A stretch of DNA of 64,000 bases from Oscillatoriophycideae cyanobacterium NC_groundwater_1537_Pr4_S-0.65um_50_18 (GTDB lineage: Bacteria; Cyanobacteriota; Cyanobacteriia; Elainellales; Elainellaceae): assembly GCA_016208305.1 (NCBI GenBank), contig JACQYI010000049.1, positions 1 through 64,000 of the forward strand, in the 5' to 3' direction. The notes under the pieces are model-generated. The model saw only the letters and a list, made by a program, of their open reading frames with translations. It was not told the DNA's origin and made no database searches. Below, in pieces: positions 27,474-37,141 of this stretch; the first letter of the stretch is position 1; each line of letters starts with the position of its first letter. A program made the position numbers and the translations under genes.

Positions 27474-29033
27474 TCAGTCCCCTTGAGCTTCCCTCTTGGC
27501 ATCCCCAAGCCGATCGCTGGAGAACTCTGTGGGGATATCGGCTGGAATGAGGGTAGTCAACAGGTCGTCTGTAAAGTCAGACAGCACAGCGAGGCGATTG
27601 GCCTGCCGCTCGACACTCTTTTCAAACAGGTTACGCACTAGGCGGGCGTTGCCGAAGTTCTTGTCCCGGTTGGCATAGAGTGTTTCTAGGAGCTGACGCA
27701 ATTTGTCTTGTGCCTCTGGCGTGAGGTTGAAATGGCTTTTGCGCGCCATGCTCTCAAAAATAGCAACTAGCTCGCTTGGCTCATAGTCGTTGAAATAAAA
27801 GTAGCGGTTGAAGCGAGATTTTAAGCCGGGGTTAGACTCAATAAAAGCGCCCATTTCGTCCGTATATCCGGCGACGATTACCACCAGGCGATCGCGGTAG
27901 TCCTCCATCCGCTTCAGCAAAATATCGATCGCTTCTTGTCCAAAATCGCGGCCGCCCTCTGCCGGAACTAGCGCATAGGCTTCGTCAATAAACAGCACGC
28001 CATCGAGGGCTGAAGTCACTAGCTCATCCACCTTTTTTGCCGTCTGCCCAATGTAGCCTGCCACCATGCCTGAGCGATCGGTTTCCACCAAATGCCCTTT
28101 TGACAAAAAGCCCAAGCCTTGAAAAATTCGGCTGACCAGTCGCGCCACGGTTGTCTTCCCTGTGCCGGGTGGCCCTCCATAAACCGAGTGCAGCGAAACA
28201 GGCGTTTTGGCTAAGCCGCGATCGACCCGAATTTTTTGGACTTTAAGCAGGTTTGCTAGCGTCGTCACTTCCTCCTTAATATTGTCCAACCCTACCAATT
28301 CATGCAGCTCTGCCAGCGCTTCTTCTAAAATTTGCGCTAGATCTTCCGGCGTTTTGCTGGCTTCGGTAGGGACAGCCGCTTCGCTAGCGGGTTTTGCAGC
28401 AGACGGATTTTGAGCAGCAGAAGACGGCTGACTGGGGCTAACGGGTGGGCTAACGGGCGCAACAAACCCCTCCTGATAGCTGCCCAAACTCTCGTAAGCA
28501 TGCAAAAGCTGCCAGATCTGAGAGAGGGCATCCATTTCTTGCATCGAGATATTGCCATCCGCTTTAACCACAACTTGGGCAAACCGATAGATTGCGTTAA
28601 CGGCATCGTTGAGGTAATTTGTCTGCTTTTCCTGATCGTACTGGTTCAGCACCGAGGGCAACATCAGGCGATCGCTCAGATTCTGGCTTTGGCTCTCACT
28701 CCCAGCTTTCTCCTCCGTTAGATCAAGCAAAATTTGTAGGATCAGCTTTTGGTATTTCAGCCGTGTTTCTTCCGAAAACTCCCAGGCGTTGAGGGCCACC
28801 GTCAACTTTTCAGAATCTTTTTTGATCAGGGCATACAGCACCAGATAGGCCAGCAGCTCATTAGCAGTGATTTCGTTATCGCTGCGCCCGCAGATGCGAA
28901 CAATTTTTGCCAAATCGACCAGGATCAGATCAGCAAACTTGGGATCAAGTTCCACCAAAGGCGCTAGCGACTTATACAGTGCATTGGCTTCTTGTTTGAC
29001 CAATCGAGAGTTGACAAGCTGCTGAAAATCCAC
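27474..29033 (-). CDS. AAA ATPase (CbbX/SpoVK-type) with N-terminal TerB-like region
   Basis: 519 residues. The N-terminal 200 are helical and include QVVVKADGNISMQEMDALS (about 165-185), resembling the acidic metal-binding helix of TerB-like domains. A Pro/Ser/Ala linker (about 200-230) follows, then a CbxX/CfqX AAA module with Walker A GGPPGTGKTT, pore loop GYIGQTAKK, Walker B GVLFIDEAYAL, sensor VAGY and an Arg-finger region SRFNRYF. Classical CbbX remodels Rubisco, but it lacks such an N-terminus. No rbc genes are near, so the substrate is open. Confidence 0.85.
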   Translation of the reverse strand: MDFQQLVNSRLVKQEANALYKSLAPLVELDPKFADLILVDLAKIVRICGRSDNEITANELLAYLVLYALIKKDSEKLTVALNAWEFSEETRLKYQKLILQILLDLTEEKAGSESQSQNLSDRLMLPSVLNQYDQEKQTNYLNDAVNAIYRFAQVVVKADGNISMQEMDALSQIWQLLHAYESLGSYQEGFVAPVSPPVSPSQPSSAAQNPSAAKPASEAAVPTEASKTPEDLAQILEEALAELHELVGLDNIKEEVTTLANLLKVQKIRVDRGLAKTPVSLHSVYGGPPGTGKTTVARLVSRIFQGLGFLSKGHLVETDRSGMVAGYIGQTAKKVDELVTSALDGVLFIDEAYALVPAEGGRDFGQEAIDILLKRMEDYRDRLVVIVAGYTDEMGAFIESNPGLKSRFNRYFYFNDYEPSELVAIFESMARKSHFNLTPEAQDKLRQLLETLYANRDKNFGNARLVRNLFEKSVERQANRLAVLSDFTDDLLTTLIPADIPTEFSSDRLGDAKREAQGD

Positions 29034-29215
29034 GGGTGCATCCTAATTGGAAGTGGGCTAACCGATGTTATTTTAGCGGGTTAGCGCTCTAGCCTGTGCC
29101 TTACCTCTCTCAAACTCAATCCGCAGAAGTAAAGCCAGTTTAGTGGCTTCAGCCTTGCTTCACTATATGATGCTTAAAAGGTTTGCGCTGACACAGCAGC
29201 CTAGTGGAGCCAAGC

Positions 29216-29854
29216 ATGGATATTTTTGCACAGGCTTATGCCTATGCCGCCAGCAACTGGACTGAACTGATCACGGCACTGCGCCAGCATCTGGTGTTGG
29301 TGCTGGTTCCTCTGGCGATCGGTCTACTGGTTGGCTTACCGCTAGGGTTGTGGAGTGCCCGATCGCGCTTAGCCTCCATGGTGCTAATCAACGGGTTCAA
29401 CGCCCTGCGCGTGATTCCCAGCTTGGCGGTTTTGTTTCTGGCAATTCCCTATTTTGGGTTGAGCTTTCAGTCAGCAGCGATCGCGCTGACCTTGTTGGTG
29501 ATGCCGCCCATCTTGATCAACACAGATGTTGCTTTTCGCACCATCGATCCGATGACCCGCGAGGCGGCTTTTGGCATGGGCATGAGTCCGGGTCAGGTTT
29601 TGCGCCAAGTTGAAATTCCACTGGCGCTGCCCGTCGTCATTGCCGGAGTCAAGATTGCCTTGGTCGAAGTGATTGCCAGTGCAACTCTGGCGGCTTTTAT
29701 TGGCGCAGGCGGCTTGGGCAGTTTCATCGTGCGAGGGTTTTCCCTATACGACAACGCCATTCTGCTAGTAGGAGCGATTCCGGTAGCCCTGTTAGCGCTG
29801 TTAGCTGAGGTGAGTTTGAATGCGGTACAGCGATCGCTCCAGCCGCCCAGGTAG
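29216..29854 (+). CDS. ABC transporter permease, osmoprotectant (OpuCB/ProW) type
   Basis: The ATG at 29216 (GGAG seven bases upstream) gives 212 residues with about five to six membrane helices and the cytoplasmic EAA-like loop (REAAFGMGMSPGQVLRQVEIPLALP). The family imports glycine betaine, choline or related compounds, usually with an ATPase and a binding protein. No ATPase or binding-protein gene is adjacent. It converges on a second permease of the same type at 29934-30593. Confidence 0.88.
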   Translation: MDIFAQAYAYAASNWTELITALRQHLVLVLVPLAIGLLVGLPLGLWSARSRLASMVLINGFNALRVIPSLAVLFLAIPYFGLSFQSAAIALTLLVMPPILINTDVAFRTIDPMTREAAFGMGMSPGQVLRQVEIPLALPVVIAGVKIALVEVIASATLAAFIGAGGLGSFIVRGFSLYDNAILLVGAIPVALLALLAEVSLNAVQRSLQPPR

Positions 29855-29883
29855 ATTGGCGAGCGCAAATTAATTTCGCAAAC

Positions 29884-29920
29884 GAGATTTTAGGCTGCGC
29901 TACGCGCAGCCTAAAATCTC
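29884..29920. terminator. 17-bp perfect hairpin between convergent permeases
   Basis: GAGATTTTAGGCTGCGC (29884-29900), loop TAC, then the perfect complement (29904-29920). It ends 14 bases before the convergent permease stop. It shares the GCGC-NNN-GCGC core with the hairpins at 2371 and 49085 and is probably a bidirectional terminator. Confidence 0.75.
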
Positions 29921-29933
29921 AAAAGCTAAGAGG

Positions 29934-30593
29934 CTAAATCTGCTGCAACCGTTTTGCAGAAATGTGGCGTACTCGCCTTGCCGGATTGGCCACCCACTCT
30001 AGCGCCAGCAGCGCTCCGTTGACGAGGAAGGCCAGCAGCGCTACGGCGATCGCCCCTGCCCAAATTTTGTCATAGCGCCCCGATTGAGCAATGCCGTCAA
30101 ACAGCAAGGTCCCCAATCCGCCTGCCCCAAACTTTGCGCCGATCGTGGCAATGGCGATCGCCACCACAGCCGCTACTCGCAAGCTCGCCAGAAAAATCGC
30201 CAGAATCAGCGGTACCTGCACCTGCCACCAGCGCTGCCAGAGGTTCATCCCCATGCCTCTAGCGGCCTCCAAAACGGCGGGAGCGATCGATTGTAGCCCA
30301 ACGACCAATCCCCGCACCAAAATGACCTGTGTGTAAATCACCATTGCCACAATGACCGATCGCTGATTTAGCCCAAAAATGGGAACCAGCAAAATAATTA
30401 ACGCCAGACTGGGCAAGGTATACAGCACACCCAAGGTACCCAGAATGGGAATATTGAGCCAGCGAAAGCGGGCAACCAGCAGAGCTAAAGGCAGTGCGAC
30501 CAGCACGGCAATGACGAGCGTCAAGCTGGTCATTTGGAGATGTTCGAGAAGCAGCTTCCAGACAATCCCAGGATTTTTGAGGATGTAATTCAT
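29934..30593 (-). CDS. ABC transporter permease, osmoprotectant (OpuCB/ProW) type
   Basis: 219 residues with about six membrane helices; EAA-like loop EAARGMGMNLWQRWWQVQVP. Second permease subunit of the same class as the convergent gene at 29216-29854. The two may form a heterodimer served by a distant ATPase and binding protein. They differ enough in sequence not to look like a recent duplication. ATG at 30593. Confidence 0.88.
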   Translation of the reverse strand: MNYILKNPGIVWKLLLEHLQMTSLTLVIAVLVALPLALLVARFRWLNIPILGTLGVLYTLPSLALIILLVPIFGLNQRSVIVAMVIYTQVILVRGLVVGLQSIAPAVLEAARGMGMNLWQRWWQVQVPLILAIFLASLRVAAVVAIAIATIGAKFGAGGLGTLLFDGIAQSGRYDKIWAGAIAVALLAFLVNGALLALEWVANPARRVRHISAKRLQQI

Positions 30594-30913
30594 AAGTTTA
30601 AACTTAAGCCCAAACCGCCAGAATTTCTACTGGGGCAAGACTAGTGGTTTGTCAATTATTAAGTGCCGTGCTGGAGTAAGTGGGCGAATGGAGTAGAAGG
30701 GAAACTCTCAACCACCCATTCACCTATCTACCCACCCACTATTACTTGACTGAAAACCAGCCCCTTTGAGTTTCGTAGCTTAAGTTACAGTCAGGCAGTG
30801 ATGCTAGAGACTATTCATAGGCAAGGCGCTTGCAATTTTTGACCCTTGCATTTTGTGACATAGGCGCAGATCCTGAAAGTTAGACGTTAAAAGGCTAGAA
30901 GTGAGGCTGCATC
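30594..30913. other. Divergent spacer, promoter region
   Basis: About 320 bases between divergent genes, no frame of note. Partly complementary stretches rich in CACCCA and GTGGG occur (30680-30740) but form no clean hairpin. Confidence 0.35.
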
Positions 30914-32407
30914 GTGCAATTTCAGCATTACGATCCCGGTGATTTCTATGATGAATTGTTTGTGGCGAAGGGAGAGCCTCGCCCTGAAGCAGCCTTGCTG
31001 ATTGAGCGCATTAGCGGACTCAGCCTAGACGAATTGCAGCAGCGACGACATGCAGCCCAAAATGCTCTGTTCAAGCTAGGCGTTACCTTCAACGTCTATA
31101 GCGACAATGAGGGCACCGAGCGGATCTTTCCTTTTGATATCATTCCTCGAATTTTGCCCTCGCAGGAATGGGAGACGTTAGAAAGAGGACTGAAGCAGCG
31201 GATTCAGGCGCTTAACCTGTTCCTAGACGATATTTACGGCGAGCAAAAAATTCTTAAAGACAATGTGATTCCGCGTGAGCTGGTCGAGTCAGCAACCGGA
31301 TTTCTCCGACCCTGCATCGGCCTGAAGCCGCCCCAAGGCATCTGGTGTCACATCACCGGAACAGATTTGGTGCGCGATCGCTCTGGCGACTGGTACGTTC
31401 TAGAAGACAACCTGCGCTGTCCGTCGGGCGTTTCCTACGTGTTGGAAAATCGGCGCGTTATGAAGACGACCTTCCCGCTTGTCTTCAACAAAATGTCGAT
31501 TCGGCCTGTAGATGACTATGCCAGCAAGCTGCTGGAAACCTTGCTAAACCTAGCTCCGCCAGGACTACCCGACCCAACGGTTGTGGTGCTGACCCCCGGA
31601 ATCTATAACTCTGCCTACTTTGAGCATTCCTTTTTGGCGCAGCAAATGGGCGTAGAGCTGGTAGAAGGGCGAGATTTGACGATCGTCGATGGCTACCTGC
31701 AAATGCGTACCACTAAGGGGCTGAAGCGCGTTGATGTGGTCTATCGCCGCATTGACGACGACTTTATCGATCCGCTGGCTTTCCGACCCGACTCGCTGCT
31801 GGGTATTCCAGGACTGATGGAAGTCTACCGGGCTGGACGGGTGGCCTTGGCGAATGCCTTAGGCACAGGCGTTGCCGACGACAAAGTGATCTATGCCTAT
31901 GTGCCTCAGATGATTAAGTATTATCTGGGCGAAGATCAGCTCTTGGCTAATGTGCCCACCTATCTCTGTTGGGAAGCCGATCAGCAGTCCCATGTGTTGG
32001 CCAACCTAGACCAGCTCGTCGTTAAATCAGCCGATGAGTCGGGGGGATATGGCATGTTAGTTGGGCCTCACGCCACGCAGGCAGAGCGGGAAGAGTTTGC
32101 CGGACGGATCAGAGCTAATCCCCGTAAATACATTGCCCAGCCAACGCTCAGCCTCTCTAGAGTGCCGACTTTGTTTGAAGATCACATTGACGGCTGCCAT
32201 GTTGATTTACGGCCTTACATTCTCTACGGCAAAGAAATCTACATAAATCCAGGCGGTCTGACGAGGGTGGCGCTAAAGAAAGGCTCTCTGGTCGTTAATT
32301 CTTCGCAAGGAGGCGGCAGCAAAGATACCTGGGTGGTGGGTGAAGCGGGTCAAGACCAAAGCCAAAGCCAGAGCCAAAGCCGAGGCCAGAGCCAAAGCCA
32401 AAGCTAG
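30914..32407 (+). CDS. Circularly permuted type 2 ATP-grasp protein
   Basis: 497 residues; GTG start. Shows blocks typical of the circularly permuted ATP-grasp family (DUF404/DUF407): [77 protein letters not shown] and [23 protein letters not shown]-grasp folds ligate carboxylates to amines; the substrate here is unknown. The next gene encodes the usual partner, an alpha-E protein, and the pair is often found with transglutaminase-like genes, absent here. The last 25 residues are a Gln-Ser repeat encoded by repeated AGCCAA units, probably a recent expansion outside the domain. Confidence 0.9.
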   Translation: MQFQHYDPGDFYDELFVAKGEPRPEAALLIERISGLSLDELQQRRHAAQNALFKLGVTFNVYSDNEGTERIFPFDIIPRILPSQEWETLERGLKQRIQALNLFLDDIYGEQKILKDNVIPRELVESATGFLRPCIGLKPPQGIWCHITGTDLVRDRSGDWYVLEDNLRCPSGVSYVLENRRVMKTTFPLVFNKMSIRPVDDYASKLLETLLNLAPPGLPDPTVVVLTPGIYNSAYFEHSFLAQQMGVELVEGRDLTIVDGYLQMRTTKGLKRVDVVYRRIDDDFIDPLAFRPDSLLGIPGLMEVYRAGRVALANALGTGVADDKVIYAYVPQMIKYYLGEDQLLANVPTYLCWEADQQSHVLANLDQLVVKSADESGGYGMLVGPHATQAEREEFAGRIRANPRKYIAQPTLSLSRVPTLFEDHIDGCHVDLRPYILYGKEIYINPGGLTRVALKKGSLVVNSSQGGGSKDTWVVGEAGQDQSQSQSQSRGQSQSQS

Positions 32408-32442
32408 TTTCTGTTTCCTTCTATCCTCGTATTCTGAAATCT

Positions 32443-33399
32443 ATGCTCAGTCGTGTTGCAAACTCTATTTACTGGCTCAATCGCTATGTGGAACGGGCAG
32501 AAAATATTGCCCGATTTGTTGATGTCAATCTAAACCTGCTGCTGGACTCGCCCACCGTCATGACCCAGCAGTGGGAACCGCTCGTGGCAACCACAGGCGA
32601 TCGCCCCCTGTTCAAATCTCGCTATGGCGAAGCAACCGCCGATAGCGTTATCCAGTTTTTGACGTTCGATCAAGAATATCCCAACTCGATTTTGTCTTGC
32701 CTCACGGCTGCCCGCGAAAATGCGCGATCGGTGCGCGAAATCATTTCCTCAGAAATGTGGGAGCAGGTTAACCTGTTTTATTTGATGGTGAAAGAGGCTT
32801 CGCAGCAGCAGCACCTTACCCTGACGCAGTTACCCAGTTTTTTTGCAGAAGTCAAAACTGCCAGCCACCTGTTCGCAGGCGTGATGGATGCCACCATGTC
32901 TCACAATGAGGGCTGGAATTTTGGGCGCGTTGGACGGCTGCTAGAACGTGCCGACAAAACAGCGCGGATTTTGGATGTGAAATATTTCATTTTGCTGCCT
33001 TCTCCTAGCGATGTGGGAACGGCATTGGATGAACTGCAATGGATTGCTCTATTGAAGTCAGCTAGCGGCTATGAGATGTACCGCAAGCGGCAGCGGTTGA
33101 TTAGCCCCGAAGGAATCGCCAATTACCTGATCTTGGATCGGGAGTTTCCCCGATCGATCGCCTATTGCCTGCTGCAAGCGGAGCGATCGCTGCATGAAAT
33201 TAGCAGCACAACGCTAGGAAGCTGGAACAACTCGGCAGAGCGATCGCTGGGCAAAGTGCGATCGGAGCTGGATTTCATTACGATCGAAGAAATTGTACAG
33301 CAAGGGCTGCATGAATTCCTCGACCACATCCAAACGCAGCTCAACTGCGTCGGGGCATCGATCTTTGACACTTTTTTTGCGCTAGAGCCAGTGAGCTGA
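32443..33399 (+). CDS. Alpha-E (DUF403) family protein
   Basis: 318 residues, all helical, with family features MLSRVANSIYWLNRYVERAENIARF at the N-terminus (in parts), VREIISSEMWEQVN, GRLLERADKTARILDVKYF and FLDHIQTQLN at the end. It is encoded 35 bases after the circularly permuted ATP-grasp gene, a conserved pairing. No enzymatic role is established; partnership with the ATP-grasp ligase is inferred from context. Confidence 0.9.
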   Translation: MLSRVANSIYWLNRYVERAENIARFVDVNLNLLLDSPTVMTQQWEPLVATTGDRPLFKSRYGEATADSVIQFLTFDQEYPNSILSCLTAARENARSVREIISSEMWEQVNLFYLMVKEASQQQHLTLTQLPSFFAEVKTASHLFAGVMDATMSHNEGWNFGRVGRLLERADKTARILDVKYFILLPSPSDVGTALDELQWIALLKSASGYEMYRKRQRLISPEGIANYLILDREFPRSIAYCLLQAERSLHEISSTTLGSWNNSAERSLGKVRSELDFITIEEIVQQGLHEFLDHIQTQLNCVGASIFDTFFALEPVS

Positions 33400-33432
33400 T
33401 TCTCAGGGTCGCTAATTAGTAAGCCTGTGATA

Positions 33433-33467
33433 GTTTTTCGGAAGCGCCGCGCGGCACCCCCAAAAAC
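33433..33467. terminator. Imperfect GC-cored hairpin after alpha-E gene
   Basis: GTTTTTCGGAAGCGCCG pairs imperfectly with CGGCACCCCCAAAAAC, closing on a GCGC core. It lies in the spacer between convergent alpha-E and pyrG genes. Position favours a terminator; its A/T outer stem gives a short T-run on either strand. Confidence 0.5.
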
Positions 33468-33553
33468 CATGAGAGAACGCTCTTCGCTCCTCACATCAAC
33501 CCTCCCAACTCACCTTCCTCTGCACACCCTCCCAACGCACACCCCAACCTCCA

Positions 33554-35203
<1,650 letters not shown>

Positions 35204-35328
35204 TCAGAGCTAACGGGTACCATTCATTTTGACATGGGTTCTATTCTTGCAGCAGCCGTTTGCTAATCGGGTTGCAATATATGTGCAAAAATGGCGCATT
35301 TTTGCCCAAGACGAGCCAAAGATCTTCA

Positions 35329-35356
35329 ATAGAAATCACTTGATAGAAATCACTTG
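35329..35356. repeat. Perfect tandem duplication of 14 bp
   Basis: ATAGAAATCACTTG occurs at 35329-35342 and 35343-35356, just past the stop of the small exported protein gene. Confidence 0.8.
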
Positions 35357-35386
35357 AGAAACTTCCTTGACAGCCTCCGGCGCACT

Positions 35387-35698
35387 TCAACGCAAGAGAA
35401 AGGGGAAAACGCTGCGGATTGCCCTTCGCAGCCGTAGCAATGTGACGAGATCGCGGTACCGTTGCGCCACCTGGGGTTGATGCAGAGAAGGATCTCGCAT
35501 CTGCGCTTCTAGCTCTGCATATTCTGCTGCGGTCATGGGGCTGCCATCGAGCGGCGATCGTGCTTCTGTAATCACTTCGGTTCGCAGCACTTCTTCTGGC
35601 GTATCCTCTGGAGGTGGCAGTGCCTGCACCGGAAGCGCCACCAGTAGGCCATGAGTCACAAGCAGCGCGAGAGCAGTGCGGCGTTTGGCAAGGCTCAT
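35387..35698 (-). CDS. Small exported hypothetical protein
   Basis: 103 residues with a signal peptide (RRTALALLVTHGLLVALPVQA, cleavage likely after VQA). The mature part is acidic then basic: PPPEDTPEEVLRTEVITEAR, LDGSPMTAAEYAELEAQMRD, ending RRAIRSVFPFLLR. Its ATG overlaps the stop of the upstream GST gene by four bases, so the two are translationally coupled. Family not named by me; its helical TAAEYAELE segment recurs in cyanobacterial exported proteins. Confidence 0.75.
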   Translation of the reverse strand: MSLAKRRTALALLVTHGLLVALPVQALPPPEDTPEEVLRTEVITEARSPLDGSPMTAAEYAELEAQMRDPSLHQPQVAQRYRDLVTLLRLRRAIRSVFPFLLR

Positions 35699-36375
35699 TT
35701 CTCATCCTCCAGTCCGGGCGGCAGTGGCTCACGGCAGAGCCGATGAATTTGCGTAATGCGATCGAATAGCCACGGATACTCTTGGCGATAGTGAGGAATC
35801 AGCGCCAATGGACTGAGCAGCGCTGCTGCTGCCAAATCAGCGGCTGTAGGGCAATTGCCAACCAGATATTGATCCCCTTGCCATCGAGCGGACAAGAAGG
35901 CTAAAGCCACGTTCAGGCGGCTGGCGGCTAGCTTCACCCGCTCGGACGTGATGCCATACTGCCAGCGCACGGTCTGAATAATCAACTGACTGGAGACGGA
36001 AGGATCGATCGCTTTGCCTTCACGCGATCGAAAGTCGTAATAGACAAACCGAGCAGCAATGCCGATGCTTTCATCTAACCAATCTTCGAGTGCCCAGACT
36101 TCAGCATTGAGCTGCGGATCGGCGATCGTCAGCCTGGGTTCTGGGCAATAGCTCTCTAGGAAATGAAAAATCTCTGTAGAGTCTGCCACTACAGTGGGCA
36201 ACCCGACCTGCTCTGGCAACAAAACAGGCAGCGTTGTCAAACCGCTCAAAGGCTTGAGTTTGAGGATGTGGAGTCCAGGTGTCAGATTTTCTACCCGATA
36301 GGCAATCTGCTTGTAACCCAACGCCAACCGAGCCTTGCGGCAGTAGTGCGAGGTGCTGAACTGCAACAGCAGCAT
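35695..36375 (-). CDS. Glutathione S-transferase family protein
   Basis: 226 residues. The N-terminal thioredoxin fold has FSTSHYCRKARLALGY with a CxxK-like site (Cys12), cis-Pro region TTLPVLL and the SNAIL-like STEIFHFLE, followed by an all-helical C-terminal domain with YLVGNCPTAADLAAAALLSP, the family N-capping box. Likely glutathione conjugation or reduction; substrate unknown. First gene of a two-gene coupled unit with 35387-35698. A family-A repeat lies just upstream. Confidence 0.88.
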   Translation of the reverse strand: MLLLQFSTSHYCRKARLALGYKQIAYRVENLTPGLHILKLKPLSGLTTLPVLLPEQVGLPTVVADSTEIFHFLESYCPEPRLTIADPQLNAEVWALEDWLDESIGIAARFVYYDFRSREGKAIDPSVSSQLIIQTVRWQYGITSERVKLAASRLNVALAFLSARWQGDQYLVGNCPTAADLAAAALLSPLALIPHYRQEYPWLFDRITQIHRLCREPLPPGLEDEK

Positions 36376-36390
36376 AGAAATACCTTTTGC

Positions 36391-36510
36391 CTGACAGATA
36401 TAGCGCTACGCGCTTAGATCCAAATGGGTTATTTTTTGAAAGCCTCACTACGCGGGGCTTTCAAAAAATAACCTGTCCTAACCTTATTACTGAGTGCCAT
36501 ATCTGCCTGT
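36391..36510. repeat. Dispersed palindromic repeat, family A copy 1
   Basis: A core 18-bp stem GGTTATTTTTTGAAAGCC (36427-36444) pairs with 36456-36473. To its left is GCGCTACGCGC; outer arms CTGACAGATATAGCGC (36391-36406) and GTGCCATATCTGCCTG (36494-36509) are imperfect inverted repeats, so the element is about 120 bp. Core and left flank match 51411-51484. It lies upstream of the GST start. Confidence 0.75.
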
Positions 36511-36534
36511 AATTTGCCTACGCAGATACACGAA

Positions 36535-36611
36535 CAGCCTACAAAAGTAAATCCCTGGCGGTTTACTACTGGGCTTAACCCAGCACGCCCGAAATAAACA
36601 TTGGTAGGCTG
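36535..36611. ncRNA. Possible structured RNA or repeat (three stems)
   Basis: Outer stem CAGCCTAC (36535-36542)/GTAGGCTG (36604-36611) encloses GTAAA/TTTAC (36547-36551/36562-36566) and CTGGG/CCCAG (36569-36573/36579-36583). This junction shape exceeds a simple terminator. It matches no riboswitch class I recognise; either strand could be transcribed. It may equally be a decayed palindromic element next to the family-A repeat. Confidence 0.3.
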
Positions 36612-36705
36612 CCGTCAAATTAAAATCTAGCAAGTGAACCCGTAATAAAACTCATAGCCTTCCGGCTGAAAAATCAGCCCAGCCCACTTCGTTTTAAATT
36701 AGGCA

Positions 36706-36843
36706 CTAGGGAGATGTCGTAGGCGAGGCAGAAGGAGACATAGCATCAGGAGAACCTGCGGGAGCTTCTGCACCACCGCCACAGGCCGCTAAGGTTGCAG
36801 TTAAACCTAGCATCATGAGCAAACCAATTGCTTTCTTGTTCAT
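36706..36843 (-). CDS. 45-residue lipoprotein
   Basis: ATG at 36843 to TAG at 36706, preceded by GGGAAGAG. The product has a lipoprotein signal (MNKKAIGLLMMLGLTATLAAC, in parts) with lipobox LAAC, then a short Gly/Ala/Ser/Pro/Thr tail ending SPTTSP. The mature peptide has only about 26 residues. The clear lipobox, positive N-terminus and ribosome-binding site make it credible despite its size. A GGCTGA-AAAA-TCAGCC hairpin (36664-36679) follows as a candidate terminator. Function unknown. Confidence 0.75.
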   Translation of the reverse strand: MNKKAIGLLMMLGLTATLAACGGGAEAPAGSPDAMSPSASPTTSP

Positions 36844-37141
36844 ACTCTTCCCTTTTGTGAATTGTGATCAGTAGATAATTCGGTAAGGAGCTAACCACCG
36901 AATCGACGAACTTTTTCATCGAATTAGCTGGAAAGTGTAGGCGAAACGCCTAAGCCCAATTTGCCAACCTGGCGAAAGGCTTGCCTAGACTTTAGCCTAC
37001 TCTTTGAAGGAGTCAAGCACTTAAAATTTATAGCAGATTTACGGCGAGATAGCGCATCGATCGCAAGATATCAGCAAAAAGGAAGAGAAATTAGGCTGAA
37101 AAAGAGCGAAGGACTTGCTATTCCCCCAACCTTTTAGGGCG
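36844..37141. other. Spacer downstream of NTRC gene
   Basis: About 300 bases between NTRC and the small lipoprotein gene on the same strand, no frame of note. It includes AGGCG-AAA-CGCCT (around 36941-36955), a small hairpin. It should carry the lipoprotein promoter. Confidence 0.4.

Noticed and set aside
32340-32442. Frameshift or pseudogene at the end of the ATP-grasp gene
   Set aside because: The conserved domain is complete before the Gln-Ser tail, and the stop is followed by a normal start of the partner gene.
35241-35732. 163-residue minus-strand frame over the small exported protein
   Set aside because: Out of frame with a protein that has a clear signal peptide and ATGA coupling to the GST gene; Arg/Ser/Cys-rich composition is typical of a shadow.
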